Origin: an uncultured Clostridia bacterium
Lineage (GTDB): Bacteria; Bacillota; Clostridia; Christensenellales; UBA1242
Length of the DNA: 38,977 nt
Assembly (NCBI GenBank): GCA_947632645.1
Contig: CANRQB010000008.1
Span: forward strand, 1-38,977
Direction of reading: 5' to 3'
Made by a program: the position numbers and the translations under genes. Below, piece by piece: positions 10,019 to 18,999 of this stretch (the stretch's first letter is position 1; each line of letters begins with the position of its first letter). A model generated the notes under the pieces. The model did not search any database. It was not told the DNA's origin and saw nothing but the letters and a program-made list of their open reading frames with translations.

Positions 10019-10921
10019 TTAATTTTCGCTATAAATACAACTATTGCCCGCGGTTGCGCCTTCGGCACACGCGTTTATTATTTGGCGGAAATTTTTGCTG
10101 ATTATGTCCCCGCACGCGTACAGATTTTTTACGCTTGTTTGCATGTTGTTATCCACAATTATGTAGCCCGAACTATCCTTATTTATTTCAAAATCCAAAA
10201 AGTTAATTTCAGGATAGGCGCCAATTGCCAAAAACACGCCGTCTAAATTTATGTGTTTAGCATGACCATTGTGGTTGATATCAATGCCTGTAAGTGTACC
10301 GCCGTTTTCACAAAACTTGGATATTGTGGCGGGGGTTATAATTTCAACATTTTTGTAGCCCTTAACTTTGTTTAGTTGAAATTCGCCCGCACGGAATACA
10401 TCGCGACGATTTATAAGGTAGATTTTTTTGGCAATGTTTTTAAGATATTCCACATCCGCAATTGCACTGTTGCCGCCGCCAACCACTGCCACAACCTTAT
10501 TTTTAAAGAAGCTGCCATCACAACTTGCGCAATAACTTATGCCGTGGCCGGTTAACTTTTCTTCATTATCTAGCCCAAGCCGCCTTATTTTGCAGCCGCA
10601 CGCAATTATAACCTTTTTTGCCTCTATTTTGCCCGCGCTGGTTTCTAAAACAAAACCCGATTTTGTTTTGCTTAGTTTGTTAACTGCAGCATACTCTATT
10701 TTTACACCCAAATTTTGGGCTTGATTAAGCAGATTTTGCATTAGCGTAAATCCATCTGTGGTTGGATATGCGGGAAAGTTATCTATCGCTGGAGTAAGCG
10801 CTGCCTGGCCGCCAAATGCCAACTTTTCAAAACAAGCCACTTTTAAACTTGCCCGCCGCACAAAAATGCCCGCTGTTAAGCCGGCCGGACCCGCACCAAT
10901 GATAGCCACATCTAATTTCAT
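10019..10921 (-). CDS. trxB: Thioredoxin reductase (NADPH)
   Basis: MKLDVAIIGAGPAGLTAGIFVRRA (FAD), GHGISYCASCDGSFF (CxxC), VVGGGNSAIADVEYL (NAD(P)), NLYACGDI. Confidence 0.9.
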   Translation of the reverse strand: MKLDVAIIGAGPAGLTAGIFVRRASLKVACFEKLAFGGQAALTPAIDNFPAYPTTDGFTLMQNLLNQAQNLGVKIEYAAVNKLSKTKSGFVLETSAGKIEAKKVIIACGCKIRRLGLDNEEKLTGHGISYCASCDGSFFKNKVVAVVGGGNSAIADVEYLKNIAKKIYLINRRDVFRAGEFQLNKVKGYKNVEIITPATISKFCENGGTLTGIDINHNGHAKHINLDGVFLAIGAYPEINFLDFEINKDSSGYIIVDNNMQTSVKNLYACGDIISKNFRQIINACAEGATAGNSCIYSEN

Positions 10922-11208
10922 AATTTTATTGTACCCCAAATATAAAAAAAATCCAAATAAAATTACATTATTTTTAAAATTTTATTATATTCATATAATA
11001 ACATAAATTTAAAATTCAATTAATAAAATAAAAAAATAATTAAAAAATATAAAAAAATAGTAATTTGCTTTAAATAAAAATTAAATCAAAAATATTATTA
11101 AAATAAAAAAATTATTAAAAAAATAGCAAAAAATACTATTTTATAGGGTTTATATATAAATTTATATTTTTAATTTTTTAAATATTTTTAAAAACAAAAC
11201 CAAATTAT

Positions 11209-11236
11209 TTGACATTTTTTTTAATTTATGTATAAT
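11209..11236 (+). promoter_or_regulatory. Putative sigma-A promoter for ferredoxin gene
   Basis: TTGACA (11209-11214), 16 bp, TATAAT (11231-11236). Confidence 0.75.
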
Positions 11237-11259
11237 TATTATAAACCAAGGAGGAAATT

Positions 11260-11424
11260 GTGGTAGATAGAAAAAAGTGTATAGGCTGTGCAAGTTGCAC
11301 CTTTATTTGCCCAAACAATGCAATAAAATTAGTGGACGGGCGGGCACAAATAGACCCTAAAAAGTGTGTTAAATGCCACGCGTGCGAAAACATTTGCCCA
11401 GTTGCAGCAATAAAAATCAAATAA
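11260..11424 (+). CDS. 2[4Fe-4S] ferredoxin, 54 aa, GTG start (absent from ORF track, below length cutoff)
   Basis: VVDRKKCIGCASCTFICPNNAIKLVDGRAQIDPKKCVKCHACENICPVAAIKIK: two CxxCxxCxxxCP motifs; RBS aaggagga. Confidence 0.92.
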   Translation: MVDRKKCIGCASCTFICPNNAIKLVDGRAQIDPKKCVKCHACENICPVAAIKIK

Positions 11425-11444
11425 AGCCCCCGCGGCTTTTTTTA
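11423..11444 (+). terminator. Rho-independent terminator after ferredoxin
   Basis: AAAGCC-cccgc-GGCTTTTTTT. Confidence 0.85.
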
Positions 11445-11488
11445 TTTACCTATCAAAAGTTTAATCCTATTTATAGCAAAAATTAATC

Positions 11489-11544
11489 TATCGGCAAAAA
11501 AATTTTCATATGCGGTTGACTTTTTGCCGATAATGGTATATAAT
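11489..11544 (+). promoter_or_regulatory. fic promoter with embedded 12-bp inverted-repeat operator
   Basis: TTGACT (11516-11521), 17 bp, TATAAT (11539-11544); inverted repeat TATCGGCAAAAA (11489-11500)/TTTTTGCCGATA (11521-11532) with right arm in the spacer. Confidence 0.75.
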
Positions 11545-11559
11545 ATATAAGAGGTTATT

Positions 11560-12447
11560 ATGAAATATCTATCGGTAGAAGAAGTTGCAAATGCTTGGAA
11601 TATAAGCATCCGCTCGGTTAGAAACTATTGTGCCCTAGGCAAAATTAGTGGTGCAATAAAGCAAGGCAAAACATGGAAAATCCCCGCCAATGCAATTAAA
11701 CCAGCGCGAAAAAATGCTAGCAACTTGCTTAATATTTTAAAGCGCGAAAAAGATAGCCGCTTTAAAGGTGGTATCTATCACAAAACACAAATTGAACTCA
11801 CCTACAACTCCAATCACATGGAGGGCAGCCGCCTAACTGCCGATCAAACGCGGTATATTTTTGAAACCAACACAATAGGCATGGATAAAAGCGCGGCGGT
11901 TAATGTGGATGATATAATTGAAACCGCCAACCATTTTAAGTGTGTGGATTTTTGTATAGATAATGCCAAAAAACCTTTAAGCGAAGCCATGATTAAAAAA
12001 CTGCACCTTATGCTAAAATCCGGCACAAGCGATAGCCGCAAAGAGTGGTTTAATGTGGGCGAATATAAGCGCTTGCCAAACGAAGTTGGTGGCAAACCCA
12101 CCTGCCCGCCCGAAGATGTTAAAAAAGAGATGAACAAACTTATTTCATCCTACAATAAAACCAAACAAAAAACCTTTGAACAGATTGTAGAATTTCATGT
12201 TAAATTTGAAGCCATACATCCCTTTCAAGATGGCAATGGTAGGGTTGGGCGGCTTATACTTTTTAAGGAATGCCTAAAAAACAACATCGTGCCATTTATT
12301 ATAGACGAGCAACATAAAATGTTTTACTATCGCGGGCTTAACGAGTGGCAAAACGAGCGCGGATTTTTATTGGATACCTGCCTATCCGCACAAGATACCT
12401 ACAAAAAGTGGCTATCCTATTTTAAAATAGATTTTTTAAACAATTGA
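11560..12447 (+). CDS. Fic family protein (AMPylase fold) with N-terminal HTH domain
   Basis: HTH: YLSVEEVANAWNISIRSVRNYCALGKI; Fic core HPFQDGNGRVGR; class II-type inhibitory helix motif SNHMEG. Confidence 0.9.
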   Translation: MKYLSVEEVANAWNISIRSVRNYCALGKISGAIKQGKTWKIPANAIKPARKNASNLLNILKREKDSRFKGGIYHKTQIELTYNSNHMEGSRLTADQTRYIFETNTIGMDKSAAVNVDDIIETANHFKCVDFCIDNAKKPLSEAMIKKLHLMLKSGTSDSRKEWFNVGEYKRLPNEVGGKPTCPPEDVKKEMNKLISSYNKTKQKTFEQIVEFHVKFEAIHPFQDGNGRVGRLILFKECLKNNIVPFIIDEQHKMFYYRGLNEWQNERGFLLDTCLSAQDTYKKWLSYFKIDFLNN

Positions 12448-12476
12448 CTTTAGCAAAATATTTATAAAAACAAAAA

Positions 12477-14162
12477 CTATAAATTCGTTTTAAAAGTATT
12501 AGATTTTGCTTTCAATTCGTTTGCGGCGGTAAGGCCGGCGCTGGCTGGGGTGCCCATTAGGCGGGCAATTTCGGTGAGTAAGGCATCGCCGGTTAGTTCT
12601 TGCGCTTTGGTGTGTGTGGTGGTGCGGTCGCTAAATTTTTCTACCTTAATGTTAGTGTCCGCCATGGCGCAGATTTGTGGCAAGTGGCTTATTGCAATAA
12701 TCTGTTTGTTGCGGCTTAGGCGCGCCATATACTCCGCCACCACAGAGGCGATGTGCCCGCTTAGTCCGCTATCAATTTCGTCAAACAGGATGGTGCCGAT
12801 TTGGTCCACCCCGCTAACCACAATTTTATATGCCAGCATAACGCGGCTCATTTCGCCACCCGACACCACTTTGTTAAGCGGTTTTTGGTTAAAGCCCAAA
12901 TTGGATGTAAACATAAACTCCACCCTATCCGCGCCATGCTCGGTGTACTGCTCTGCTACATGGCTAAATTCAACCGACATGCTCGCGTTTGGCATGCCAA
13001 GTGTTTTTAACTCTTGCTGCATTTTTGTAGCCAACTCGTTTGCGCTCTTTTTGCGGCAATCGGTTAGTCGGGTTTGAATTTTGTTTATTTTATCTAGCGC
13101 CACTTCGCGATCTGCCATAAGTTTTTCGTATCTAGCCTGTCCGTTAACCAAATTATCCAGTTTTGCAGCAATATCCGCCTTATACTGTATCAATTTTTCG
13201 TAACTGCCGCCATATTTCCTAAATAGGGTTTTAATTTGGTCTATCCGGTTATCCACAAATTCAAACCGCTCGGCATTAAAATGATTACTATTTAGTTTTT
13301 GGTGCACGGTATCCATTATATCTTCAACTTCCAGCCGCGCACTGTTAAGGCGAGAGTACAGTTCGGCATACTCGCCGTTTATGTTTTCTATCCCCTGCAA
13401 ACACTTTTCTGCGCCCACAAGTTGCTCGCTTGCGCTTGGCTGATAAGCCGATTTTGCGCCAATTTCGTACGCCTGCGATAATGCATCATTTATCTTTTCA
13501 AACTGCTGCATCTCTTGCTTTTCGGCTTGCAGATTTTCTAGTTCCCCTTCGCCAATATTGGCATCGGCAAGTTCGTTAAGTTGATAGGTGTATAGGTCAA
13601 TTAAATTCTGCTTTTCAGCCGGGCTGCCACCAAGCAAAGATAGATTGTCGTCTATAGCTTTTATGTTTTCAATCGCGCTGTGCAAATTGGCAACTTCCTT
13701 TTGCGCGGCGGGTGAAAATAAATCGATAATATACAACTGATAATCATTATTTAATATAGACAAATGTTCGCTTTGCCCGTGCAAATCCACCAACATAGCG
13801 CACACCCGCTTAACCATTGCAACTGGAACCAGTTCGCCATTAATTTTGCACACATTTCTGCCTGCTAAATCCAACGAGCGAAACAAAAACAACTCGTCCG
13901 AACAATCTATGTTAAGTTCTGCCGAAACAAAGTTTTTTATGCTATCGTTAATGTTGGTGAAAATGGCTTCCACCTGCATGGCGTTTTCGTTTTCGCGGAT
14001 GAGAGTGCGGTCGGCACGGCCGCCAAAAACAAAGGTTAGTGCGTCTAGTAGGATGCTTTTGCCCGCACCCGTTTCGCCACTAATCACATTAAGTCCAGCA
14101 CCAAAATTTAGCGTGCTGGATGTTATTAATGCCACGTTGTTTATTTTTAGGGTTTGTAACAT
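12477..14162 (-). CDS. recN: DNA repair protein RecN
   Basis: GAGLNVISGETGAGKSILLDAL (Walker A), VVSGGEMSRVMLAYKIV (signature), TILFDEIDSGLSG (Walker B). Confidence 0.93.
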   Translation of the reverse strand: MLQTLKINNVALITSSTLNFGAGLNVISGETGAGKSILLDALTFVFGGRADRTLIRENENAMQVEAIFTNINDSIKNFVSAELNIDCSDELFLFRSLDLAGRNVCKINGELVPVAMVKRVCAMLVDLHGQSEHLSILNNDYQLYIIDLFSPAAQKEVANLHSAIENIKAIDDNLSLLGGSPAEKQNLIDLYTYQLNELADANIGEGELENLQAEKQEMQQFEKINDALSQAYEIGAKSAYQPSASEQLVGAEKCLQGIENINGEYAELYSRLNSARLEVEDIMDTVHQKLNSNHFNAERFEFVDNRIDQIKTLFRKYGGSYEKLIQYKADIAAKLDNLVNGQARYEKLMADREVALDKINKIQTRLTDCRKKSANELATKMQQELKTLGMPNASMSVEFSHVAEQYTEHGADRVEFMFTSNLGFNQKPLNKVVSGGEMSRVMLAYKIVVSGVDQIGTILFDEIDSGLSGHIASVVAEYMARLSRNKQIIAISHLPQICAMADTNIKVEKFSDRTTTHTKAQELTGDALLTEIARLMGTPASAGLTAANELKAKSNTFKTNL

Positions 14163-14170
14163 AACACCCC

Positions 14171-15160
14171 TTATTTTGCAAGTTTTTCACGCACGAGTTT
14201 ATTAATTTCTTCCACTAGTTCTGGGTGGTCATTTAAATATGCCTTAACATTTTCTTTACCCTGGCCGATTTTGTCTCCATTATAGCTGAACCAGCTGCCG
14301 CTCTTTTCTATAATGCCGGTGTCGATAGCGCAATCGATAAGGCTGCCGATAACCGAGATACCTTCGCCATACATAATGTCGAACTCAGCGGTTTTAAATG
14401 GCGGTGCCACCTTATTTTTAACCACTTTAACGCGCGTGCGGCTGCCAACCATATCTTGCCCATTTTTAATTGTATCCACTTTTCTTACATCCAATCTGAC
14501 AGAAGCATAAAATTTAAGTGCCTTGCCACCCGGTGTTGTCTCTGGATTGCCAAACATAACACCAACTTTTTCGCGCAGTTGGTTGATGAATATAACTAAG
14601 GTTTTGCTTTTGCTTATTATGCCGGTTAGTTTGCGTAGCGCTTGGCTCATTAACCTTGCTTGCAAGCCGATGAAACTATCGCCCATCTCGCCTTCGATTT
14701 CTGCTTTTGGAGTTAGTGCAGCCACCGAATCGATGACCACAATATCCACCCCGCCACTTCTAACAAGCTGCTCGGCAATTTCTAGCCCCTGCTCGCCAGT
14801 ATCGGGTTGCGAAACATACATTGCGCCAATATCCACACCCAATTTTTGCGCGTAGATAGGGTCCAACGCGTGCTCGGCATCAATAAAGGCAGCAGTGCCA
14901 CCCATTTTTTGCGCTTCGGCAATAACATGCAGCGCAACGGTTGTTTTACCGCTACTTTCTGGCCCATAAATTTCTACAATTCGCCCGCGTGGCAAACCGC
15001 CCACACCCAGTGCCATATCTAGCGGAAGGCAACCGGTTGGGATAACCTCTATCCCCTCGGCATAGGCGTTGCTATCCATTTTTATAATTGCGCCCTTGCC
15101 AAATTGCTTTTCTATTTGCGCAATAGTTGCTTCTAATGCTTTTTTCTTATCGTCAGTCAT
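14171..15160 (-). CDS. recA: Recombinase RecA
   Basis: [95 protein letters not shown]. Confidence 0.97.
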   Translation of the reverse strand: MTDDKKKALEATIAQIEKQFGKGAIIKMDSNAYAEGIEVIPTGCLPLDMALGVGGLPRGRIVEIYGPESSGKTTVALHVIAEAQKMGGTAAFIDAEHALDPIYAQKLGVDIGAMYVSQPDTGEQGLEIAEQLVRSGGVDIVVIDSVAALTPKAEIEGEMGDSFIGLQARLMSQALRKLTGIISKSKTLVIFINQLREKVGVMFGNPETTPGGKALKFYASVRLDVRKVDTIKNGQDMVGSRTRVKVVKNKVAPPFKTAEFDIMYGEGISVIGSLIDCAIDTGIIEKSGSWFSYNGDKIGQGKENVKAYLNDHPELVEEINKLVREKLAK

Positions 15161-15215
15161 AATTTCTCCTTTTAATTTGAAAACTGAATTATTAATTAAG
15201 TTTTAATTTAATATT

Positions 15216-15255
15216 ATTTTACCAAAAGCGGATAAATTTGTCAAACATTTGTTCG
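15216..15255 (-). promoter_or_regulatory. recA promoter with overlapping LexA/DinR (SOS) box
   Basis: Minus strand TTGACA (15244-15239), 17 bp, TAAAAT (15221-15216); palindrome CGAACAAATGTTTG (15255-15242) resembles the Gram-positive CGAAC-N4-GTTCG box. Confidence 0.8.
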
Positions 15256-15300
15256 ATGAAATTTGCACTTTGTAAAAATTTCTCCTTTTAAATTTGCAAA

Positions 15301-15358
15301 ATGTTGCAAAATTTTCATTTTAAATTTTTATACAATGTTGCAAAATTTTCATTTTAAA
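15301..15358. repeat. Two-copy 24-bp direct repeat upstream of recA
   Basis: atgttgcaaaattttcattttaaa at 15301-15324 and 15335-15358, period 34 bp. Confidence 0.9.
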
Positions 15359-15421
15359 ATTTAATTTTATATAAATTTCTTTTTAATTTTTGTTAAATAG
15401 ATTTTTTTTAATTTTATTTTT

Positions 15422-16009
15422 TTACTCTTTAAAACAATCCTTATTTTTAATCACATAGTTTGCGCCCGAGATTACGGTTAAAATTGTTGCCGCACCAAGC
15501 AGAACGTATGCGATTATCTCGATTGTTAGGTTAAGCGCGTTTGGCACATTATATCCGCAAGTGTGAATGTATGCCACCAACATGCAAACTGGCAGAGCGA
15601 CCATTTGCACCACCGTTTTAAGTTTGCCCCATATGTCGGCCGCAATCACTACGCCCTTGCTAGCCGCATTAAGGCGCATGGCCGCAACAATAAATTCGCG
15701 CGCGATAATAATTGTAACTGCAATTGCACCATATGGGTGCGGGATTGTGCCGTCCGCGATAATTAAAAACAGCACGGCCGAAGTTAAAATTTTATCCGCA
15801 ATAGGGTCCAAAAACTTGCCCAGATTGGTGATTAAATTGCGTTTGCGGGCAATTTTGCCATCCAGCATGTCGGTGAAACTTGCCACAATAAAAATGATGA
15901 GCGCCACAAGTTTGCCTACACCGTGCGGAATAAAATTGGCAAGATAAAAAAACATCATAAATGGTATAAGCACAATGCGCAGTACAGTTAACTTATTTGG
16001 TAAATTCAT
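15422..16009 (-). CDS. pgsA: CDP-diacylglycerol--glycerol-3-phosphate 3-phosphatidyltransferase
   Basis: MNLPNKLTVLRIVLIPFMMFFYL...SFTDMLDGKIARKRNLITNLGKFLDPIADKILTSA: CDP-alcohol phosphatidyltransferase motif DG(x)2AR(x)8G(x)3D(x)3D; next to recA. Confidence 0.93.
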   Translation of the reverse strand: MNLPNKLTVLRIVLIPFMMFFYLANFIPHGVGKLVALIIFIVASFTDMLDGKIARKRNLITNLGKFLDPIADKILTSAVLFLIIADGTIPHPYGAIAVTIIIAREFIVAAMRLNAASKGVVIAADIWGKLKTVVQMVALPVCMLVAYIHTCGYNVPNALNLTIEIIAYVLLGAATILTVISGANYVIKNKDCFKE

Positions 16010-16147
16010 TTTTTCTCCTTTGATTTTAGATTTCTTAAAAACAATTTTTGCACAATAAAATTATACCAAACGCAAAAAAAAATGGCAACTGCTTTGTTGC
16101 GCTTTTGCCAACTTTTTAAAAATAATAATGTATAGAAATATCAGCGA

Positions 16148-16360
16148 TTAAATTTCGCGGCCGACTAAATAATCTAACGTAACGCCAAAATAATCCGCCA
16201 GCGCAATAAGCGCAAACATGGTTGGCACGCCTTCACCGCGCTCCCATGTGCTTATAATGCTTTTGCCATAACCAATTTTATGCGCAAGTTCTATTTGGCC
16301 GATGCCCTTATCTCGCCTTAGTGCCTTTAAAATATCTTTAAATCTGTTTTTATTATCCAT
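16148..16360 (-). CDS. XRE-family transcriptional regulator (70 aa)
   Basis: FKDILKALRRDKGIGQIELAHKIGYGKSIISTWERGEGVPTMFALIALADYFGVTLDYLVGRE. Confidence 0.92.
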   Translation of the reverse strand: MDNKNRFKDILKALRRDKGIGQIELAHKIGYGKSIISTWERGEGVPTMFALIALADYFGVTLDYLVGREI

Positions 16361-16372
16361 ATATAAAAATTA

Positions 16373-16425
16373 TCCCACAATATTGGGAAAAATAGTTGAC
16401 TTCCCGCTATAACGGGAGATATAAT
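16373..16425 (+). promoter_or_regulatory. Two 16-bp operators in the XRE / small-membrane-protein divergent promoter region
   Basis: TCCCACAATATTGGGA (16373-16388) and TCCCGCTATAACGGGA (16402-16417), centres 29 bp apart; second fills the spacer between TTGACT (16396-16401) and TATAAT (16420-16425). Confidence 0.8.
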
Positions 16426-16431
16426 ATGGAT

Positions 16432-16619
16432 ATGAATAAATTTATTAAATTTTTAATATACTCTGTGGTTTATCTTTTCGCAACTTTTTTAATTATATTA
16501 GTTGTAGACAATTTGTTTTTTCGGGTAAAAATTTTAGCCAAGCATATCTTAATACAATTTATATATTATCTGCTATCGGGTTGATTTGGGGTATAATAAT
16601 AATTATCAAAAATAACTAA
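16432..16619 (+). pseudogene. Small two-TM membrane protein, apparently frameshifted at a T6 run, possibly leaderless
   Basis: Frame 1 MNKFIKFLIYSVVYLFATFLIILVVDNLFF continues coherently in the -1 frame as SGKNFSQAYLNTIYILSAIGLIWGIIIIIKNN after T6 (16516-16521). Confidence 0.5.
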
Positions 16620-16876
16620 AAAAATATAATAATAATCAATTTTTTATTGATTCTGGGCTGATTTTTTGCAATTTTTTATTATTTTTTTATAATTTTTTTA
16701 TTTTAAGGCGGATTTTTTATTTATTTTTATTTTTAAAATAGTTTTTTAATATTTAAAAATTATTTTTTTATTGTTTTAAATTGATTTTTTATTGTTTTTT
16801 AATTAATTTTTGTTATTTTAAGCCAAAAATATTAATTTTGTTTGCAATTTTTGCGCTTTTTTGTTAAAATTTAACT

Positions 16877-17671
16877 ATGAAAATAAATAATGAACTATTA
16901 GATGAATACGTGCGAAATTTTTCGCCCACCAATTATGCGGACATTTTGATCCGCACACAAAAGTTGGTGGATGGTTTAGTTAAATTAAACAAACTACCCG
17001 CCTCTCAAATTAAATGGGAAGAAAAATCCAACCTCGCAATTTGGGCAAGTACTAACTATTCTACTGGCGAAATTACACTTAACCTAACCCTTATACGCGC
17101 AATTGTAGAACTTAATTTGGATAGCTACTCACCCAACTTTATAAGCAAGCTTAAAATTATTGCAAAGAACTATTTTAAGGGCAATATTAGGCACAACACT
17201 GTGTCCGATTCGCTAATATTTACAATAAATAATCGGCCAATAGAATCGCTAATCCTTATTGGCAACAAGCAGGCGCTAACCTACAATTTGCTTATAACCA
17301 CCCTGCACGAAATGCAGCACCTAGTTCAACTAAACAGCAATAAAGTTGAATATCAATTTATGGTTGAGCAAGATAGACTTATGCGCGCGGGCGAATATAA
17401 TAGGTTTAAAAATATCTGCGAAATGGATGCCACGGCGGAGAGTTTGCAGGTAGTTAATGATTATTTAACAAATAAAAAATATATCGATAAAAATTTAATT
17501 AAAAATATTATTGGGTTAAATTGCTATTCAATAAAAAATCCAGAAAAATATGTGGAAAATATTGTAGAAGAGTTTAATTTAAATAAATCGCCACAACAAA
17601 TATTAAAAATTAAAAAATTTTGCATAGATAGGTTAAATATTATTAATAATTTATACAATTTATACAAATAA
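16877..17671 (+). CDS. Putative zinc metallopeptidase-like protein (HExxH)
   Basis: LLITTLHEMQHLVQL contains HExxH; downstream KNICEMDATAES could supply a third ligand. Confidence 0.55.
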   Translation: MKINNELLDEYVRNFSPTNYADILIRTQKLVDGLVKLNKLPASQIKWEEKSNLAIWASTNYSTGEITLNLTLIRAIVELNLDSYSPNFISKLKIIAKNYFKGNIRHNTVSDSLIFTINNRPIESLILIGNKQALTYNLLITTLHEMQHLVQLNSNKVEYQFMVEQDRLMRAGEYNRFKNICEMDATAESLQVVNDYLTNKKYIDKNLIKNIIGLNCYSIKNPEKYVENIVEEFNLNKSPQQILKIKKFCIDRLNIINNLYNLYK

Positions 17672-17754
17672 AAATAAATTTTGGTTGTGCAAAATAAAAA
17701 AATATTATATAATATAGTAAGCAAACGTGCTAAATTATTTTAACAGGAGATATT

Positions 17755-18951
17755 GTGATTAAGAAAAAATTTATTATTGATACCGACCCAGGTGTGGACG
17801 ACAGCGCCGCACTTTCACTTTCGCTATACGATGACGTTATGGAAATTGTGCTGGTTACAACAGTTAGTGGAAATTTGGATGTGGATAGCGTAACCCATAA
17901 TGCGCTGCATATATTAGAAAAATTTTGCCGCACAGATATCCCGCTTGCAAAGGGCGCAACAAAACCGCTTGTTAGGGAAGCTAAGGATGCAAAATTTATC
18001 CACCAAAACTACGGCATGGGCAACTACATCCCACCTAAAACAATAACCAACAAGCCAATTAAAGAGGGCGCGGTTGAGGCAATGTACCGCACAATTAAAA
18101 AATATAAAAACGAAATTAGTGTTATACTGCTTGGCCCGCACACAAATTTGGCAAATTTAATTAAGGCACATCCGGACGTGGTGCATATGATAAGCCATGT
18201 ATATTGCGAGGGCTGCGGCGCGTATGGCAACAAAATTGAAGGCAGTTGGAAACACTACATCTCGTTTAATGCGTCTAGTGACCCTGAAGCCATGCAAATT
18301 GTGTTTAACAGCGGCATCCCTATCACTATCGTTCCATCTCGCATGGGGCGCGAACTTGCCAATTTCAACGAAAAGGAAGTGCTGTCCATCCGCGACATTA
18401 ACGACACCGGCCGCTGGATTTACGAAATGTATAGCGGGTATTGGGAGCCAACCTATCAGGATAGGCGCATCGCCACAAACGATACCTGCGCAGTGCTAAG
18501 CGCGCGCTTTCCAAAATTGTTTAAAACCAAGCGTGCATATGTTGATGTGAACACCACGGATATGCCAGGCAAAACCACATTCAACTTTAACAAGCGCGGC
18601 AACATTGAATATGTGTACAAGGTCAACCGCAAAAAGATGCATAAACTGTATTTTGAGGCAGTTGCAAAACTAAATCGCTTTAAATTTTACGATGCCAATC
18701 CAACCGACACAACAAAAAAAGAATCAAAAGCAAAAAAAGTTAACAAAGCACAACCAAATATAGATACTAAAAAAGTTAAGGATGTAAAAACAAAAACTGA
18801 TACCAAAAAAGTTAAGGCAGAAAAACCCGCCACCAAAAAAGAAATCAAACCAGCAAAAAAATCTATAAGAACAAAAGCAGCCCCAAAAGTAGCAAAGGCG
18901 AAATCTGCCACCAACCAAAAAGCGGATACAAAAACTAAAAATAAAAAGTAA
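17755..18951 (+). CDS. Inosine/uridine-preferring nucleoside hydrolase-like protein with Lys-rich C-terminal tail (GTG start)
   Basis: FIIDTDPGVDDSAALSLSLY (IUNH DxDxxxDD), VILLGPHTNLANLI; final ~85 aa mainly K, A, T, P. Confidence 0.88.
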   Translation: MIKKKFIIDTDPGVDDSAALSLSLYDDVMEIVLVTTVSGNLDVDSVTHNALHILEKFCRTDIPLAKGATKPLVREAKDAKFIHQNYGMGNYIPPKTITNKPIKEGAVEAMYRTIKKYKNEISVILLGPHTNLANLIKAHPDVVHMISHVYCEGCGAYGNKIEGSWKHYISFNASSDPEAMQIVFNSGIPITIVPSRMGRELANFNEKEVLSIRDINDTGRWIYEMYSGYWEPTYQDRRIATNDTCAVLSARFPKLFKTKRAYVDVNTTDMPGKTTFNFNKRGNIEYVYKVNRKKMHKLYFEAVAKLNRFKFYDANPTDTTKKESKAKKVNKAQPNIDTKKVKDVKTKTDTKKVKAEKPATKKEIKPAKKSIRTKAAPKVAKAKSATNQKADTKTKNKK

Positions 18952-18956
18952 ATTTA

Positions 18957-18981
18957 AAACTCTTTTTTAAAAAAAGAGTTG
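18957..18981. terminator. Bidirectional terminator-like palindrome
   Basis: aaactcttttttaaaaaaagagttg; the AACTCTTTTT..AAAAAGAGTT theme recurs near 22300 and 22332. Confidence 0.65.
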
Positions 18982-18999
18982 CAGAAAAATATTAGATTT

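Noticed and set aside
10940-11210. Extreme AT-rich stretch as a replication origin or regulatory island
   Set aside because: No DnaA-box clusters or ordered repeats recognised; consistent with AT-rich intergenic background.
12550-13077. 175-aa + strand ORF
   Set aside because: Antisense shadow of recN.
16620-16870. T-rich low-complexity stretch with recurring TTTTTTATTG
   Set aside because: Irregular, no defined unit; likely compositional.
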